Under the pieces are notes generated by a model that worked only from the letters and a program-made list of their open reading frames with translations, was not told the DNA's origin and did no database searches. A program made the position numbers and the translations under genes. Shown here in pieces: positions 37,830 through 47,502 of a stretch of 64,000 nucleotides of DNA; positions within the stretch are counted from its first letter, which is position 1; the number at the start of each line of letters is the position of its first letter. The DNA comes from Thermophilibacter immobilis (GTDB lineage Bacteria > Actinomycetota > Coriobacteriia > Coriobacteriales > Atopobiaceae), in NCBI RefSeq assembly GCF_015277515.1, contig NZ_CP063767.1, positions 1,798,001 to 1,862,000 on the forward strand. The letters are read 5' to 3'.

Positions 37830-38482
37830 TGGCCGAGGAGCTTTCTGGAGGCATCCGGGAATCTGACGGCTCATCGCAGCCACGTGAGTCACACTTCCTT
37901 GCGATTCTCTCGCGCATGAAGTACATCGAGCGCTGGGCCCTCATGCGCAGCTCGCGCCCCGAGAACCTTTCCGAGCACTCGCTCGAGGTGGCCCTCATCG
38001 CGCACATGCTCTGCGTGATCGCCAACGTGCGCCACGGCTGCGCGCTCGACTCTGAGCGCGCAGCGCTCGTGGCGCTCTACCACGACGCCTCCGAGATCAT
38101 CACCGGCGACCTGCCCACCCCCGTCAAGTACCATGACGGGCAGATTCACGACGCCTACAAGGCCGTGGAGGCCTCCGCCGAGGAGCGCCTCCTCGAGACC
38201 CTGCCCGCCGACCTGCGCCCCGCCTTCGAGGATGTCTTCTGGCCCACGGCCGACGCCGATGCGGACGAGCTCTACCTGCGCCGCCTCGTCAAGGCCGCCG
38301 ACAAGATCTCGGCCCTCATCAAGTGCGTCGACGAGGCTCGCTCGGGCAACGCGGAGTTCGCGAGCGCCGAGAAGACCTGCCGCGCCTCCGTCGAGGAGGC
38401 AAGCTACGAGCTCCCCGAGGTCGCCGACTTCGTGCGCGAGTTTCTCCCCTCCTACGGAGCCACCCTGGACGAGCTGCTCTAG
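37829..38482 (+). CDS. HD-domain 5'-deoxynucleotidase (YfbR-like)
   Basis: 217 residues from a GTG that shares its first base with the ppaC TAG; AGGAGG lies 11 bases ahead. HD motif: SEHSLEVALIAHM, then LYHDASEIITGDLPTPVKY, with the metal-binding His and His-Asp residues and a later D. It matches YfbR nucleotidases that dephosphorylate deoxynucleoside monophosphates. Translationally coupled to the pyrophosphatase, suggesting a nucleotide-salvage unit. Confidence 0.85.
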   Translation: MAEELSGGIRESDGSSQPRESHFLAILSRMKYIERWALMRSSRPENLSEHSLEVALIAHMLCVIANVRHGCALDSERAALVALYHDASEIITGDLPTPVKYHDGQIHDAYKAVEASAEERLLETLPADLRPAFEDVFWPTADADADELYLRRLVKAADKISALIKCVDEARSGNAEFASAEKTCRASVEEASYELPEVADFVREFLPSYGATLDELL

Positions 38483-38572
38483 AGGGCGGCGCGCACCCAG
38501 GCGCCGATCACCACGCCGCCCCGAACCTATCATGAACCTGCCCAAAACCTACCACCCGAAGGACGGATCCCT

Positions 38573-39430
38573 ATGCACGGCCTACACGCTCGCATCCCCA
38601 AGAGCTTCGTCCTCGAGGAGCGCCTGGAGCGCTACGCCTCCGCCATCGAACCCGCACCCGAGCGCTGGCGCGGTCGCTGGGCCGAGGCGTGCTGGCCCGG
38701 CCTTGGAACGAGCGCGCAAGAGGGAGGCGCGAATCGCTTCTCCGAGGTGCGTCTTGACCTGGGCTGCGGCAAGGGGTCATTCACCGTCGAGGCCGCGCGA
38801 CAAGAGCCCGACGTCTTGTTCGTAGGCATGGACAGCGAGCCCATCTGCATCGCCCACGCCGCCCAGCTCGCCTGCGAGAGCGGCCTCTCCAACGTGCTGA
38901 TCGTGCCCGGCGACGGGATGCGCATCCGCGAGTTCTTCTCGGCTGGCGAGCTCTCCCGCATCTACCTGAACTTTCCCACGCCGTTTCCGCGCAAGCGCGA
39001 GGCCAAGAGGCGCATGGCAAGCATGGAGCGCCTCATGGACTTTCGCGCGGTCCTGTCCGGCGACGGCGAGGTGCGCCTGCGCACCGACAGCCAGCCGCTC
39101 TTTGACTTCATGCTCACCCAGGTGCCCCTTGCGGGCTACGAGCTTCTCTGGTCCAGCCGAGACGCGCACGCCGAGGCTCCCTGCGACCTCGCAAGCGAGT
39201 ACGAGGAGCGCCTGAGCGCCCGGGGGGCACACGTGCTCGCTCTGACCACGCGACCGGCACCGGGACCCGCACCCGAGCACCCGGAGCAGACCGCCGAACT
39301 CTCGCTCGCGACTTATCTGCCCCATGAACTGGACGAACTCGAGCAGCTCTCCTACGCGCCCCACGGCATGGAGTCGACCGTGGAGAACCTGCGCAACTAC
39401 GCCGCACGGCACCACGGGTCGCAGGGATAG
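38573..39430 (+). CDS. trmB: tRNA (guanine-N7-)-methyltransferase
   Basis: 285 residues, longer than typical TrmB because of a ~60-residue C-terminal extension. SAM-binding LDLGCGKGSFTVEAA and FVGMDSE. The family motif is altered to YLNFPTPFPRKREAKRRM (usually FPDPWPKKRH), and TDSQPLFDFML follows. It methylates G46 of tRNAs. Start at 38573 after GAAGGACGG. The changed PDPWPKK motif is typical of a divergent branch, so the activity is likely but not certain. Confidence 0.85.
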   Translation: MHGLHARIPKSFVLEERLERYASAIEPAPERWRGRWAEACWPGLGTSAQEGGANRFSEVRLDLGCGKGSFTVEAARQEPDVLFVGMDSEPICIAHAAQLACESGLSNVLIVPGDGMRIREFFSAGELSRIYLNFPTPFPRKREAKRRMASMERLMDFRAVLSGDGEVRLRTDSQPLFDFMLTQVPLAGYELLWSSRDAHAEAPCDLASEYEERLSARGAHVLALTTRPAPGPAPEHPEQTAELSLATYLPHELDELEQLSYAPHGMESTVENLRNYAARHHGSQG

Positions 39431-39636
39431 GACTCGCAGCCGCGCGAGGTTCTGGGTCCCCAGTACCCTTTTGCATTGACACCCTCGCATAGAGTCGCGC
39501 TTTGAGCGGGCATCCTCGCGAACGCGTCCGGCAGAAGAACCCGCCGAGGAGCCCTCAGAGCGCTTTGATGGGTAGAACAAGGCACGTGCATCTTCTCGCG
39601 CCTCGGCGCGCCACCATAGCTTGAGAAAGGCCGACC

Positions 39637-41445
39637 ATGCCCACGATCACCCCTGGCAACCGCCTCTATCTGTACCAGCTCCTCTCGAACGAGCTTGGCG
39701 TGGGCGCACAGACTGCCCTCGCCCGCGTGGAGGAGGTTCTCGCGAAGGACGACCTTGCCCCTGCGGACCTCGGGTTCGCCGACACTCGCTCCCTCTGCGA
39801 GGCCCTGCCCGAGTTCCTCAGGGTCACCGCCTTCAAGAAGGGCTACGTCTACGCAACGGTCCATGCCTGCGAGGACTACGACCGGGCCCTCGAGGGCCCT
39901 GCCAACGGCGCGAGCAGCAAGAGCGCGGCGAACGGCAAGCCCTGGAAGCGTCGCAAGGAGGCCAAGGGCCTGCGACCAGTCAAGCCGCGTCCCACCGAGA
40001 AGCCCAAGGAGGCGACGCCGTCCACCCCCGAGGCCTTATCCGAGCCCCAGCGCATAGCTGAACCCAAACCCTCCCACGAATTTGGGTCCGTGCCTGGGGC
40101 CGAGCAAAGCGAAGCTGAACCCAAACCCGATATCGGGTTTGGGTCCGAGGCGGAGCCCGAGGGAGAACCCAAACCGGAGGCAGCCGGCGCATCCGCGACC
40201 GCGCTCGAGCCTGCGCTGGTAGCCGACCCCACATCCGCAACGCAGACCGAGCCTGCGGCCGCGTCGGAACCCAAACCCGAGGGGGAGCCTCGGCGCGCAC
40301 CCGTCTTTGGATCGCCTGAGCCCTCGATCTCCCTCACCATCACCTACGTTCCCGAGCAGAAGGAGGGCGAGGCCGAACCCAAACCCGCCGCGGCACGCGT
40401 CGACGAGCCCGCAACTGCACACACGGCGCGGTCCTCCATGCCGTCCACGACGCACGCCCCCAGCGGACCCCCTCAGGACTTCCATGCCGAGGTGCGCTCC
40501 CCCAATGAGCAGCTCAGCCTCCTCTACCAGCTGCTGCCGCCCACCGTCGATCCCCTGACCACGCTCGAGGAGGACTTCCGCGTGGCCCGCTCAACCCACA
40601 CGCTCGAGGGGACGCGCAGCGAGGTCACGTTCCCCCTGCGCTTCCTGCGTGCTGACGGCTCGACGCCTGTCACGGCCACCCTGCGCCGCTCGGTCAAGGC
40701 ACAGGGTGGCAAGTTCTGGTCGCTCGCCTCGGTGGACGGCGCCGATCCCGACGAGGTGGGCCTCGAGGGCCTCGCCCCTCGCCCGGCCGGCGCGTGGGCC
40801 GCCTTTCTCCCCCAGCGGAAGCTGCCCGTCGATGCCGTGGACCCCGAGCGCGCCCTCACGCAGACCGTGTCGCTCGGCCCCTGGGACGAGGCGCTCCAAG
40901 ACCTCGCCTCCCTTGCCGCGCCCGAGGACTGGGGCGCGGACCGCAGCGTCCTGCGTGCCTACCTCATCATGACCTTCGCGCGCGTCCAGGCCCAGGGGCT
41001 TCTCGCCGTGGCTCCGGACGGATCGCGCGCGGAGTTCGACACGGGCCTTCTCACCTCTGCGGGCGCGGCCGTCTACGCACGTCTCGAACCGCTGGACGGC
41101 GACATCCCCTGGGAGCTCGCTGCCTTTGCCACCGGGGGCTCCGCCCGACCCGCGCGCTACGCGACCTCTCTCGCCCAGGTGACGCTCGATTCCAGCCTGC
41201 CTGCCCCCGCCTTTGCGGCCGCACCGCTCGTGGAGAGAAGCCCGCGCACCGCGACCTGCGCCTACGACGCAATCGCCGACGACGTCAGGCTGCTCGTCCC
41301 GGCAGACGACGGCCGCGCGCTCGCCCTTGCGGCCACGCCCTCCGGCTACGAGGTCGCAGCCACCCTCGAGCTTGCCGACGCCTACGCCTGCGCGCGCGTG
41401 GTGAGCGCGGAGCAGCCCTCCTGGCTCACGGCCGGGCTCGCCTAG
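39637..41445 (+). CDS. DUF3825-domain protein with repeat-rich linker
   Basis: 602 residues. Residues 1-85 form a small helical domain ([21 protein letters not shown]) of unknown type, possibly RNA-binding. Residues 95-300 are a Pro/Ala/Glu/Lys linker in which EPKP recurs, twice as AEPKP followed by GFGS-like stretches. Residues 310-end match DUF3825 ([25 protein letters not shown] and [17 protein letters not shown]). The linker is partly encoded by palindromic repeats at 40060-40387 also found intergenically at 10.5 kb. In that stretch Glu and Lys use GAA and AAA, unlike the GAG/AAG used elsewhere in the gene. Function unknown. Confidence 0.75.
   Translation: MPTITPGNRLYLYQLLSNELGVGAQTALARVEEVLAKDDLAPADLGFADTRSLCEALPEFLRVTAFKKGYVYATVHACEDYDRALEGPANGASSKSAANGKPWKRRKEAKGLRPVKPRPTEKPKEATPSTPEALSEPQRIAEPKPSHEFGSVPGAEQSEAEPKPDIGFGSEAEPEGEPKPEAAGASATALEPALVADPTSATQTEPAAASEPKPEGEPRRAPVFGSPEPSISLTITYVPEQKEGEAEPKPAAARVDEPATAHTARSSMPSTTHAPSGPPQDFHAEVRSPNEQLSLLYQLLPPTVDPLTTLEEDFRVARSTHTLEGTRSEVTFPLRFLRADGSTPVTATLRRSVKAQGGKFWSLASVDGADPDEVGLEGLAPRPAGAWAAFLPQRKLPVDAVDPERALTQTVSLGPWDEALQDLASLAAPEDWGADRSVLRAYLIMTFARVQAQGLLAVAPDGSRAEFDTGLLTSAGAAVYARLEPLDGDIPWELAAFATGGSARPARYATSLAQVTLDSSLPAPAFAAAPLVERSPRTATCAYDAIADDVRLLVPADDGRALALAATPSGYEVAATLELADAYACARVVSAEQPSWLTAGLA
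40060..40387. repeat. GAACCCAAACCC palindromic repeats inside a coding sequence
   Basis: The core GAACCCAAACC occurs five times in 330 bases (40060, 40117, 40165, 40267, 40375). At 40117-40146 it forms a 30-base palindrome (GAACCCAAACCCGAT followed by its near complement ATCGGGTTTGGGTCC); at 40060-40089 it is a looser hairpin. All copies are in frame and encode E-P-K-P, with F-G-S from the other arm. Confidence 0.85.
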
Positions 41446-41594
41446 ATTTCTCGGCTGCGCCCGGTCTCGCCGCTGAGCGGCACTCGCGCATCGCAAACTG
41501 TATCGAACGTGTCTCCACACGGCGCCGGCGCGATTATCTCCGCCGACGCCGTGCTACGCTCGACCCACGATTCGCACGAACTCCGGAGGTAACC

Positions 41595-42809
41595 ATGCCC
41601 AAGATCTCCATGAGCGTCCCCCTCGTCGAGATGGACGGCGACGAGATGACCCGCATCATCTGGCAGCTCATCAAAGACGAGCTCATCTGCCCCTACGTCG
41701 ACCTCAAGACCGACTACTACGACCTGGGTCTCAAGCATCGCGACGAGACCGATGACCAGGTCACCGTTGACTCCGCCCAGGCGACCCTGCGACTGGGCGT
41801 GGCCGTCAAGTGCGCCACCATCACCCCCAACGCCCAACGCGTGGAGGAGTACGGCCTCAAGCAGATGTGGAAGAGCCCCAACGGCACCATCCGCGCGCTT
41901 CTCGACGGCACCGTGTTTCGCGCCCCGCTCGTGGTCGGGGGCATCGAGCCGGTCGTGAAGGTCTGGAAGCGGCCCATCACCATCGCGCGTCACGCCTACG
42001 GCGACGTCTACAGAAACGTCGAGATGCACATCGACGCCCCCGGCAAGGTCGAGCTCGTCTACACGGCGGCCGACGGCACCGAGCGCCGCGAGCTCGTCCA
42101 CGAGTTCGACGGCCCTGGCGTGGTGCAGGGCCAGCACAACCTCGACGCGTCCATCCAGAGCTTCGCGCGCAGCTGCTTTGAGTACGCGCTGGCCACGGGT
42201 CAGGATCTGTGGTTCGCCACCAAGGACACCATCTCCAAGACCTACGACCACCGCTTCAAGGACGTCTTCGCAGAGCTCTACGAGGCCCGTTACCGCGCGC
42301 GCTTCGAGGCGGCTGGCATCTCGTACTTCTACACCCTCATCGACGACGCCGTGGCTCGCGTCATGAGGTCCGAGGGCGGGTTCATCTGGGCGTGCAAGAA
42401 CTACGACGGCGACGTGATGAGCGACATGCTCTCGTCGGCCTTTGGCTCTCTGGCCATGATGACGAGCGTGCTGGTCAGTCCCGAGGGCGTCTTCGAGTAC
42501 GAGGCCGCGCACGGCACGGTGCAGCGCCACTACTACCGCCACCTCAGGGGCGAGAGGACCTCGACCAACCCCGTGGCCACGATCTTCGCCTGGACCGGTG
42601 CCCTGCGCAAGCGAGGCGAACTCGACGGCCTGGCCGACCTGGCCGACTTTGCCGGAAGGCTGGAGGCGGCGACCCTCCACACGATCGAGTCCGGGCGCAT
42701 GACGGGCGACCTCGCTCGCATCACCTCGCTGCCGAGCCCCCAGACCCTGGACACCCGCGCCTTCATTCTCGCCATCCGCGAGACCCTCGACGCAGAGACG
42801 GCCGCCTAG
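41595..42809 (+). CDS. icd: NADP-dependent isocitrate dehydrogenase, dimeric eukaryotic-like type
   Basis: 404 residues. [17 protein letters not shown] opening, substrate-binding [36 protein letters not shown], metal-site [20 protein letters not shown] and [11 protein letters not shown] followed by [11 protein letters not shown]. This is the type II (mitochondrial/cytosolic-like) IDH, not E. coli Icd. Makes 2-oxoglutarate and NADPH. ATG at 41595 after GGAGGT. Confidence 0.95.
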   Translation: MPKISMSVPLVEMDGDEMTRIIWQLIKDELICPYVDLKTDYYDLGLKHRDETDDQVTVDSAQATLRLGVAVKCATITPNAQRVEEYGLKQMWKSPNGTIRALLDGTVFRAPLVVGGIEPVVKVWKRPITIARHAYGDVYRNVEMHIDAPGKVELVYTAADGTERRELVHEFDGPGVVQGQHNLDASIQSFARSCFEYALATGQDLWFATKDTISKTYDHRFKDVFAELYEARYRARFEAAGISYFYTLIDDAVARVMRSEGGFIWACKNYDGDVMSDMLSSAFGSLAMMTSVLVSPEGVFEYEAAHGTVQRHYYRHLRGERTSTNPVATIFAWTGALRKRGELDGLADLADFAGRLEAATLHTIESGRMTGDLARITSLPSPQTLDTRAFILAIRETLDAETAA

Positions 42810-42829
42810 CTGCATCCACCCAAAGCAGA

Positions 42830-42871
42830 CTCTGCGCCCCCTGGAGCCGCGCGGCCCCAGGGGGCGCAGAG
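42830..42871. terminator. Bidirectional hairpin between icd and the SIS gene
   Basis: Arms CTCTGCGCCCCCTGG (42830-42844) and CCAGGGGGCGCAGAG (42857-42871), perfect over 15 bp with a GC-rich loop, in the 89-base gap between convergent stops. Confidence 0.7.
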
Positions 42872-42898
42872 CTTAGAGTGCGAGAAGCCCGCGCGCCT

Positions 42899-44008
42899 CT
42901 AGTAGGGCATCACCTGGGAGATGCTCTTCGTCTTGGTCGCGGCGATGTCCCCGAACTGGGATAGCAGCGGGTGGCTGTCCCACGAGCTGAGCTCGGTGCT
43001 CGCGCGAAACGCGATCGTCTGGCAGAAGGGCAGCACGTAGAGCGGCGCCAGCAGGGGCTCGCCAATCTCGAACGGGAGCCTCACGGCGTGGGCGTCATCG
43101 ACCTCCGGGCTGTTCGTGACCGCGTAGGCGTAGTCCGTCACCGTGCGCGTCGCCCGGTAGATCGTGTGGAGGCGCTCTCCGCACACTCCTAGGTCATCGT
43201 AGAAGAAGGCCGTATACTTGGGAGTGAGCTGCAGGTGGGGGCCATGTATGTACTCCTCAGCCTCATAGGCGAAGCTCGGGACCTTGATGGTCTCGCCGAT
43301 CTTGAGGGCACTCTCGCAGGCGACCCCATAGCCCTGGGCAAAGCCGCAGGAGTAAACGGCGCCCAGAGAGGTGAGCGCGGCACGGTTGCGCTCGTAGAAT
43401 TCGTTGGTCTCGCGCTGCACGACCTCGTGGCGCTCGGAAACCTGCGCCATCTCAGCCATGACGGCAGCGTAGTCCCGGTCGCTCGTGAGGCCCTTGGCCT
43501 GCGAGGCCCCCAGGGCAAAGAGCATGAGAAACTGCGCGAGCGTCGTCACTCCCTTGGTGACGTAGCCCACGTTCTCCGTTCCCACGCACCAGTCGACCAA
43601 CAGGTCGGCGTGGTCCTTGAAGTCTGCGCCCACGTTGCCGGTGAGGCCGATGGAGAGCCGTCCCATCTCACGCAGCCTGTCGAGCGTGGCGATGGTGTTC
43701 GTGGAGCACCCGCTCTGGGAGACGGCGAACACGAAGTCCGTCTTGCCCAGGGCGTGCTTGCAGCAGTTGAACGTCTCGGGGGGCACCACCTGCACGTCCT
43801 GACGCAGGTACTTGATCATGAGAGGCAGGGCGCACTGGGATCCGTTCGCGCTCGAGCCGCAGGCCACGATCACGACCCTCTCGTATCCGCCCGAGACGTA
43901 GGCGTCCACGAGCGAGCGCGTGATGTCATGCGCGTCACGCGTGTTGGTGGCCAGCTGCTCGGGAGTGGCCTTGATGTACGTCATCATGGTGGGCTTCTCG
44001 TCTGTCAT
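42899..44008 (-). CDS. SIS-domain sugar-phosphate isomerase/deglycase (GfrF/FrlB-like)
   Basis: 369 residues with two SIS modules: VVIVACGSSANGSQCAL and FAVSQSGCSTNTIATLDRL in the first, YSCGFAQGYGVACESALKIGE and AEEYIHGPHLQLTP in the second. This is the pattern of GlmS isomerase relatives and of glucoselysine/fructoselysine-6-phosphate deglycases. ATG at 44008 after AAAGGAAG. Last gene of the mannose-type PTS operon; the combination matches operons for glycated amino acids or aminosugars. The precise substrate is inferred from context only. Confidence 0.75.
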   Translation of the reverse strand: MTDEKPTMMTYIKATPEQLATNTRDAHDITRSLVDAYVSGGYERVVIVACGSSANGSQCALPLMIKYLRQDVQVVPPETFNCCKHALGKTDFVFAVSQSGCSTNTIATLDRLREMGRLSIGLTGNVGADFKDHADLLVDWCVGTENVGYVTKGVTTLAQFLMLFALGASQAKGLTSDRDYAAVMAEMAQVSERHEVVQRETNEFYERNRAALTSLGAVYSCGFAQGYGVACESALKIGETIKVPSFAYEAEEYIHGPHLQLTPKYTAFFYDDLGVCGERLHTIYRATRTVTDYAYAVTNSPEVDDAHAVRLPFEIGEPLLAPLYVLPFCQTIAFRASTELSSWDSHPLLSQFGDIAATKTKSISQVMPY

Positions 44009-44061
44009 GTTCTTCCTTTCTCGGCACCACGCCGATCTCTTAGCGTTGGCTTTGCGCCTGC

Positions 44062-44868
44062 TTACATCCACCCCAGAAACGACATGAGGATCCCGAACGC
44101 GATGAGCCCCACGATGATGACCACGACGTTCGCGTTCTTCTTGAACAGCCCGTAGACCGCGAAGACGATGGCCAGCGGTAAGATGTTGGGCAGGATGCCG
44201 TCAAAGACGGACTGCACCGTGGTGCTCGCAACGCCAAAGACGAGCTCGTCGCTGAAGGCAAAGGACACGTAGGAGGGAATGAGCCCGCCCACGACCATCA
44301 TGCCCAGGATGCCGGCGGCCTCGGTCAGGTACTTGGTCTGCTCGGTCATGTTCGTGATGAACCGGGAGCCCACTCGATAGCCAAAGTCCGCAAACCAGAT
44401 GCGCGAGATGGCCATGAAGCCCCAGATAATCATATAGAGGATGGGACCCAGCACCGAGCCGTCCTGTGCAAGCGAGCAGCAGATGGCCGCCGAGATGGGC
44501 AGGACGGTGAACCAGAAGATGGCGTCACCCAGGCCGGCGAGTGGCCCGAAGAGACCGTTTCTGATGCCCGCGATGAGCTTGCGGTCGGTGTGCTGCTCCT
44601 CCATGGAGAGGATAAGCCCCATAAGGAAGGTCCCCATGTGCATCTCAGTGTTCATGAACTCCATGTTGTAGGTCATGAACTCGGACAGGTCCTCCTTGGA
44701 GTCTCCGTAGAGCTTCTGGAACGCCGGCAGCATGGACCACGTGAAGCCCGGCGCCTGCATGCGCTCGAAGCTGAAGCCGCACTGCATCAGGATGGAGCGA
44801 AGTCCCAGCCGGTTGAGGTCCTTCTTGGTGAGCTTGCCCTGGGTTGCCTGGGTCTCGTTAGATGCCAT
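44062..44868 (-). CDS. PTS EIID, mannose family
   Basis: 268 residues. LGLRSILMQCGFSFERMQAP near the start and the amphipathic middle with GLFGPLAGLGDAIFW are typical of mannose-family EIID, with a C-terminal membrane anchor. With EIIC it forms the sugar channel. Starts inside the end of EIIC (11-base overlap). Confidence 0.92.
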   Translation of the reverse strand: MASNETQATQGKLTKKDLNRLGLRSILMQCGFSFERMQAPGFTWSMLPAFQKLYGDSKEDLSEFMTYNMEFMNTEMHMGTFLMGLILSMEEQHTDRKLIAGIRNGLFGPLAGLGDAIFWFTVLPISAAICCSLAQDGSVLGPILYMIIWGFMAISRIWFADFGYRVGSRFITNMTEQTKYLTEAAGILGMMVVGGLIPSYVSFAFSDELVFGVASTTVQSVFDGILPNILPLAIVFAVYGLFKKNANVVVIIVGLIAFGILMSFLGWM

Positions 44869-45658
44869 CGCTCTCGCCCCCGTCTGCGGAACCGGACGCG
44901 GACACCAAGGCGGCGACCTCGTCGGCCCTCTTCTCGTGTCGATAGTTGATGTAGGCCAGGCACACGGCCGCGATGGCGACCGGCAGCACGTTCGGCAGGT
45001 CGAGGAAGGTCGCCATAATGAATCCGAGGAACAGGTACACGATGTTGTTCTTCTTCATCATGACCATGAGCAGCAGGCCCAGGCCGACGGCCGGCAGAAG
45101 GCCGCCCGCGATCTCGAAGCCGTGGATGAGCCACGCGGGAAACGCGTTGACGAAGATCTGGATGGGACCCTGCAGCGCGAAGGAGCACAGGAAGACGAGA
45201 AGCGCGATCACAGCCGCCTTGAAGCACATGGCGAGCGGAATCATGCGCCCGAAGCCCTTGACGTCGGCGTCGGCGGCGTAGGCGTCGCACTTGTGGGCAA
45301 CCCAGACGTAGGCGGTGTTGAACAGAATGCCCACCCACTGCGCCAGGAGCGCGAACGGCAGAGAGAGGCCAATTGCCGCGTCCGCGCTCTGGCCGGTGGT
45401 GTAGGCGATGACCACCGTCATCATGCCGGCCATGAGCGGGTCGGGCGGAACCGTCCCGCCCACCGTGAGAAGACCCAAATACGACAGCTCCGCGACGGCA
45501 CCGCACATGACGCCGAGGGGGATGTCCCCCAGCACGATCCCGGCAAAGAACGCGACGACCATCGGGCGGAACCAGTAGAACGCCTCGAACTGGGCGTCAC
45601 ACGCGCATATGAAGCCGACAAGCGCGAGCAGCAGCCCCTGAATAAGGGTAATGTCCAT
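44858..45658 (-). CDS. PTS EIIC, mannose family
   Basis: 266 residues, about seven membrane helices; opening LIQGLLLALVGFICACDAQF, and the IVLGDIPLGVMCGAVAELSYLG element of mannose-type EIIC. The C-terminal 25 residues are a charged tail rich in Ser, Gly and Asp. It overlaps EIID and is 65 bases after EIIB. Confidence 0.92.
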   Translation of the reverse strand: MDITLIQGLLLALVGFICACDAQFEAFYWFRPMVVAFFAGIVLGDIPLGVMCGAVAELSYLGLLTVGGTVPPDPLMAGMMTVVIAYTTGQSADAAIGLSLPFALLAQWVGILFNTAYVWVAHKCDAYAADADVKGFGRMIPLAMCFKAAVIALLVFLCSFALQGPIQIFVNAFPAWLIHGFEIAGGLLPAVGLGLLLMVMMKKNNIVYLFLGFIMATFLDLPNVLPVAIAAVCLAYINYRHEKRADEVAALVSASGSADGGESDGI

Positions 45659-45723
45659 GCCTTCCTCCTTCTCCTACGCTTACGTCGTTCGTATCAGAGC
45701 GACCTGCCTGAACCACTTACCTC

Positions 45724-46191
45724 TTAGAGATAGATTTTCTTGTCGCCCGGCAGAATCTGGATATAGAGCTTGACCCCTGCCTCCTTCATCGCCTCGATGT
45801 CCGCCACGTCGTTGTCGTCCACGTAGACGTGGCTCTCGCGAAACACGCGCTTGCCGGGCGTCGCGTGCATGTTGCCTACGTTGACCTCCTTGAGGGGGAC
45901 CCCGCCCTCGACCAAGGCGCGCATGACCTTGGGATTCTGTACGATAAGAAAGATGTGCTGGCTGGAACTCGCCTTGCCAATGACGTCAATCGTCTTCTGA
46001 ACCGAGAAGAACCTGATACCGCAGCCCGAGGAGTCCGCCGTCATCTTCATGAGGGACTTCTGGATGGGGTCCACGGCGACCTCGTCGTCGGCAACTACCA
46101 CGAGGTTGGCGCCAGTCGCACCGACCCACGAGTTTCCGACCTGTCCGTGGACAAGGCGGTTGTCAATCCGCGCATGTACAATATCTGGCAT
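45724..46191 (-). CDS. PTS EIIB, mannose family
   Basis: 155 residues. ARIDNRLVHGQVGNSWV contains the phosphorylated histidine (H15) of mannose-family EIIB. It is normally phosphorylated by an EIIA that is not encoded in this operon. Start at 46191 with GGAG upstream. First gene of the operon. Confidence 0.92.
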   Translation of the reverse strand: MPDIVHARIDNRLVHGQVGNSWVGATGANLVVVADDEVAVDPIQKSLMKMTADSSGCGIRFFSVQKTIDVIGKASSSQHIFLIVQNPKVMRALVEGGVPLKEVNVGNMHATPGKRVFRESHVYVDDNDVADIEAMKEAGVKLYIQILPGDKKIYL

Positions 46192-46308
46192 GTCATGCTC
46201 CGTTCCCTCAAGAAGTGCGCGCCATCATGCTCGCCATGATGAGAGAACGGCTCGTGCACACAACACAGAAGCCCCCGTGAATCCGTGGATGGCATGCTTT
46301 TCTCTTTA

Positions 46309-46324
46309 AACGTTCTAGAACGTT
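46309..46324 (-). promoter_or_regulatory. Perfect 16-bp palindrome ahead of the mannose-type PTS operon
   Basis: AACGTTCTAGAACGTT at 46309-46324, between the gntR-like stop and the EIIB start, with an extra CGTTCTA repeat next to it. Fits a UTRA-type GntR operator. The otherwise gene-free gap 46192-46433 should also hold the operon promoter. Confidence 0.55.
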
Positions 46325-46433
46325 CTATTACTCTGGCAAGAGGTATGACCGGAAGCCGAAATCAAGGGAGAGATTTGGCGTCAGGCTTGCGCTCAAGCGG
46401 GCGCCAATCCAAGTGACCAGTCTGCTTGCGTAC

Positions 46434-47174
46434 CTAGAACGTAAAGGACCAGCGCGCGCCCACAATGAGTTGGTCACCGATGTACAGGGGGCGATCATCC
46501 CCGTCGGCATAACGCGCATGAAGGCTGAAGAGAGGCTCTCCAACAGGCACGCTGAGCTGCGCGGCCACGTTCTCCATGGCGCGGGCCGAGCTCAGGATGC
46601 ACTCCCCCACCATCTTGGGGCGGCGTCCCGTCCTCTTCTCGATGAGGCCATATAGGGAGCGGTTCTCTAGATTGGCTTCTGCAAGAAACAGAAAATCAGA
46701 CAGGGAGAAGTGATTCTCTTCGATCATGATGGGAACTCCGTCCGCCGTCCGCACACGCCGTGTAACGAGCACCTTGTCGTCTCCCTCAATACCAAGAAAC
46801 GCTCGGTCGTCGGCGGTGGGCTCAACGAGCGACGATCCCAGCTCGACGGATCCCGCTGCAAGACTGGCCTTTTCACAGGCCTCGGTGTAGCTGAAGACCT
46901 GGGAATCCAGGCGCGACTGCACGAGGTGAAGGTTTCCGGGAGCCTTTACGAACGTTCCCTTGCCCTGCTTCTTCATGAGGTAGCCAGCCGCGACCAACTC
47001 CTCAATCGCTCTGCGAATCGTAATGCGTCCCACCGAGAAGAGACTCTGGAGCTCCCCCTCCGAGGGGATCTTGTCCCCAATCCCATATTCGCCCGAATCA
47101 ATTGCGTACTGAATCCTGCCGACCACCTGCACGTAGAGGGGCAGGGCGGACGAGCTGTTAAGATCTTCGGACAT
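46434..47174 (-). CDS. GntR-family (UTRA) transcriptional regulator
   Basis: 246 residues. N-terminal GntR winged helix PLYVQVVGRIQYAIDSGEYG, IPSEGELQSLFSVGRITIRRAIEELVAAGYLMKKQGKGTFV, then a UTRA ligand domain of FarR/HutC type. Ends 242 bases before the mannose-type PTS operon on the same strand and probably represses it in response to a phosphosugar. Possibly with its own promoter in the 328-base gap to the next gene; a 7-base inverted repeat lies at 47381-47396, nothing else clear there. Confidence 0.9.
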   Translation of the reverse strand: MSEDLNSSSALPLYVQVVGRIQYAIDSGEYGIGDKIPSEGELQSLFSVGRITIRRAIEELVAAGYLMKKQGKGTFVKAPGNLHLVQSRLDSQVFSYTEACEKASLAAGSVELGSSLVEPTADDRAFLGIEGDDKVLVTRRVRTADGVPIMIEENHFSLSDFLFLAEANLENRSLYGLIEKRTGRRPKMVGECILSSARAMENVAAQLSVPVGEPLFSLHARYADGDDRPLYIGDQLIVGARWSFTF

Positions 47175-47502
47175 GGGCGCGCACCCCTTATGTTCGTGAG
47201 CAGACTTTAAACCACGTAAAGAATCATACGGCCCTCAAAACCGCGGGCACCTCGATTTTCCTGACATCCCGTAAAGGGGCAGGAACGGTACGAGGGCTCT
47301 TGTGTATTAGTATCTGAGCCACTTGTTGAGATGACCGGAGTAGAGGCCGAATCTGACACTAACTTTTTGTTTGCCCACTATTAAAAAAGTTTTTAACACC
47401 ATTCACAGCGTTCGCAGAATAGCTTCTTGAAATATGACTAGAATCTATGGGGGGACTTCATCCCGCCTGTGACCGTTTGGCTCTGCATGAGAGAGGAACA
47501 GC

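Noticed and set aside
39820-40500. The EPKP-rich linker as an ordinary low-complexity spacer
   Set aside because: Kept as a repeat finding instead, because the same nucleotide palindrome appears in non-coding DNA and the codons differ from the gene's norm.
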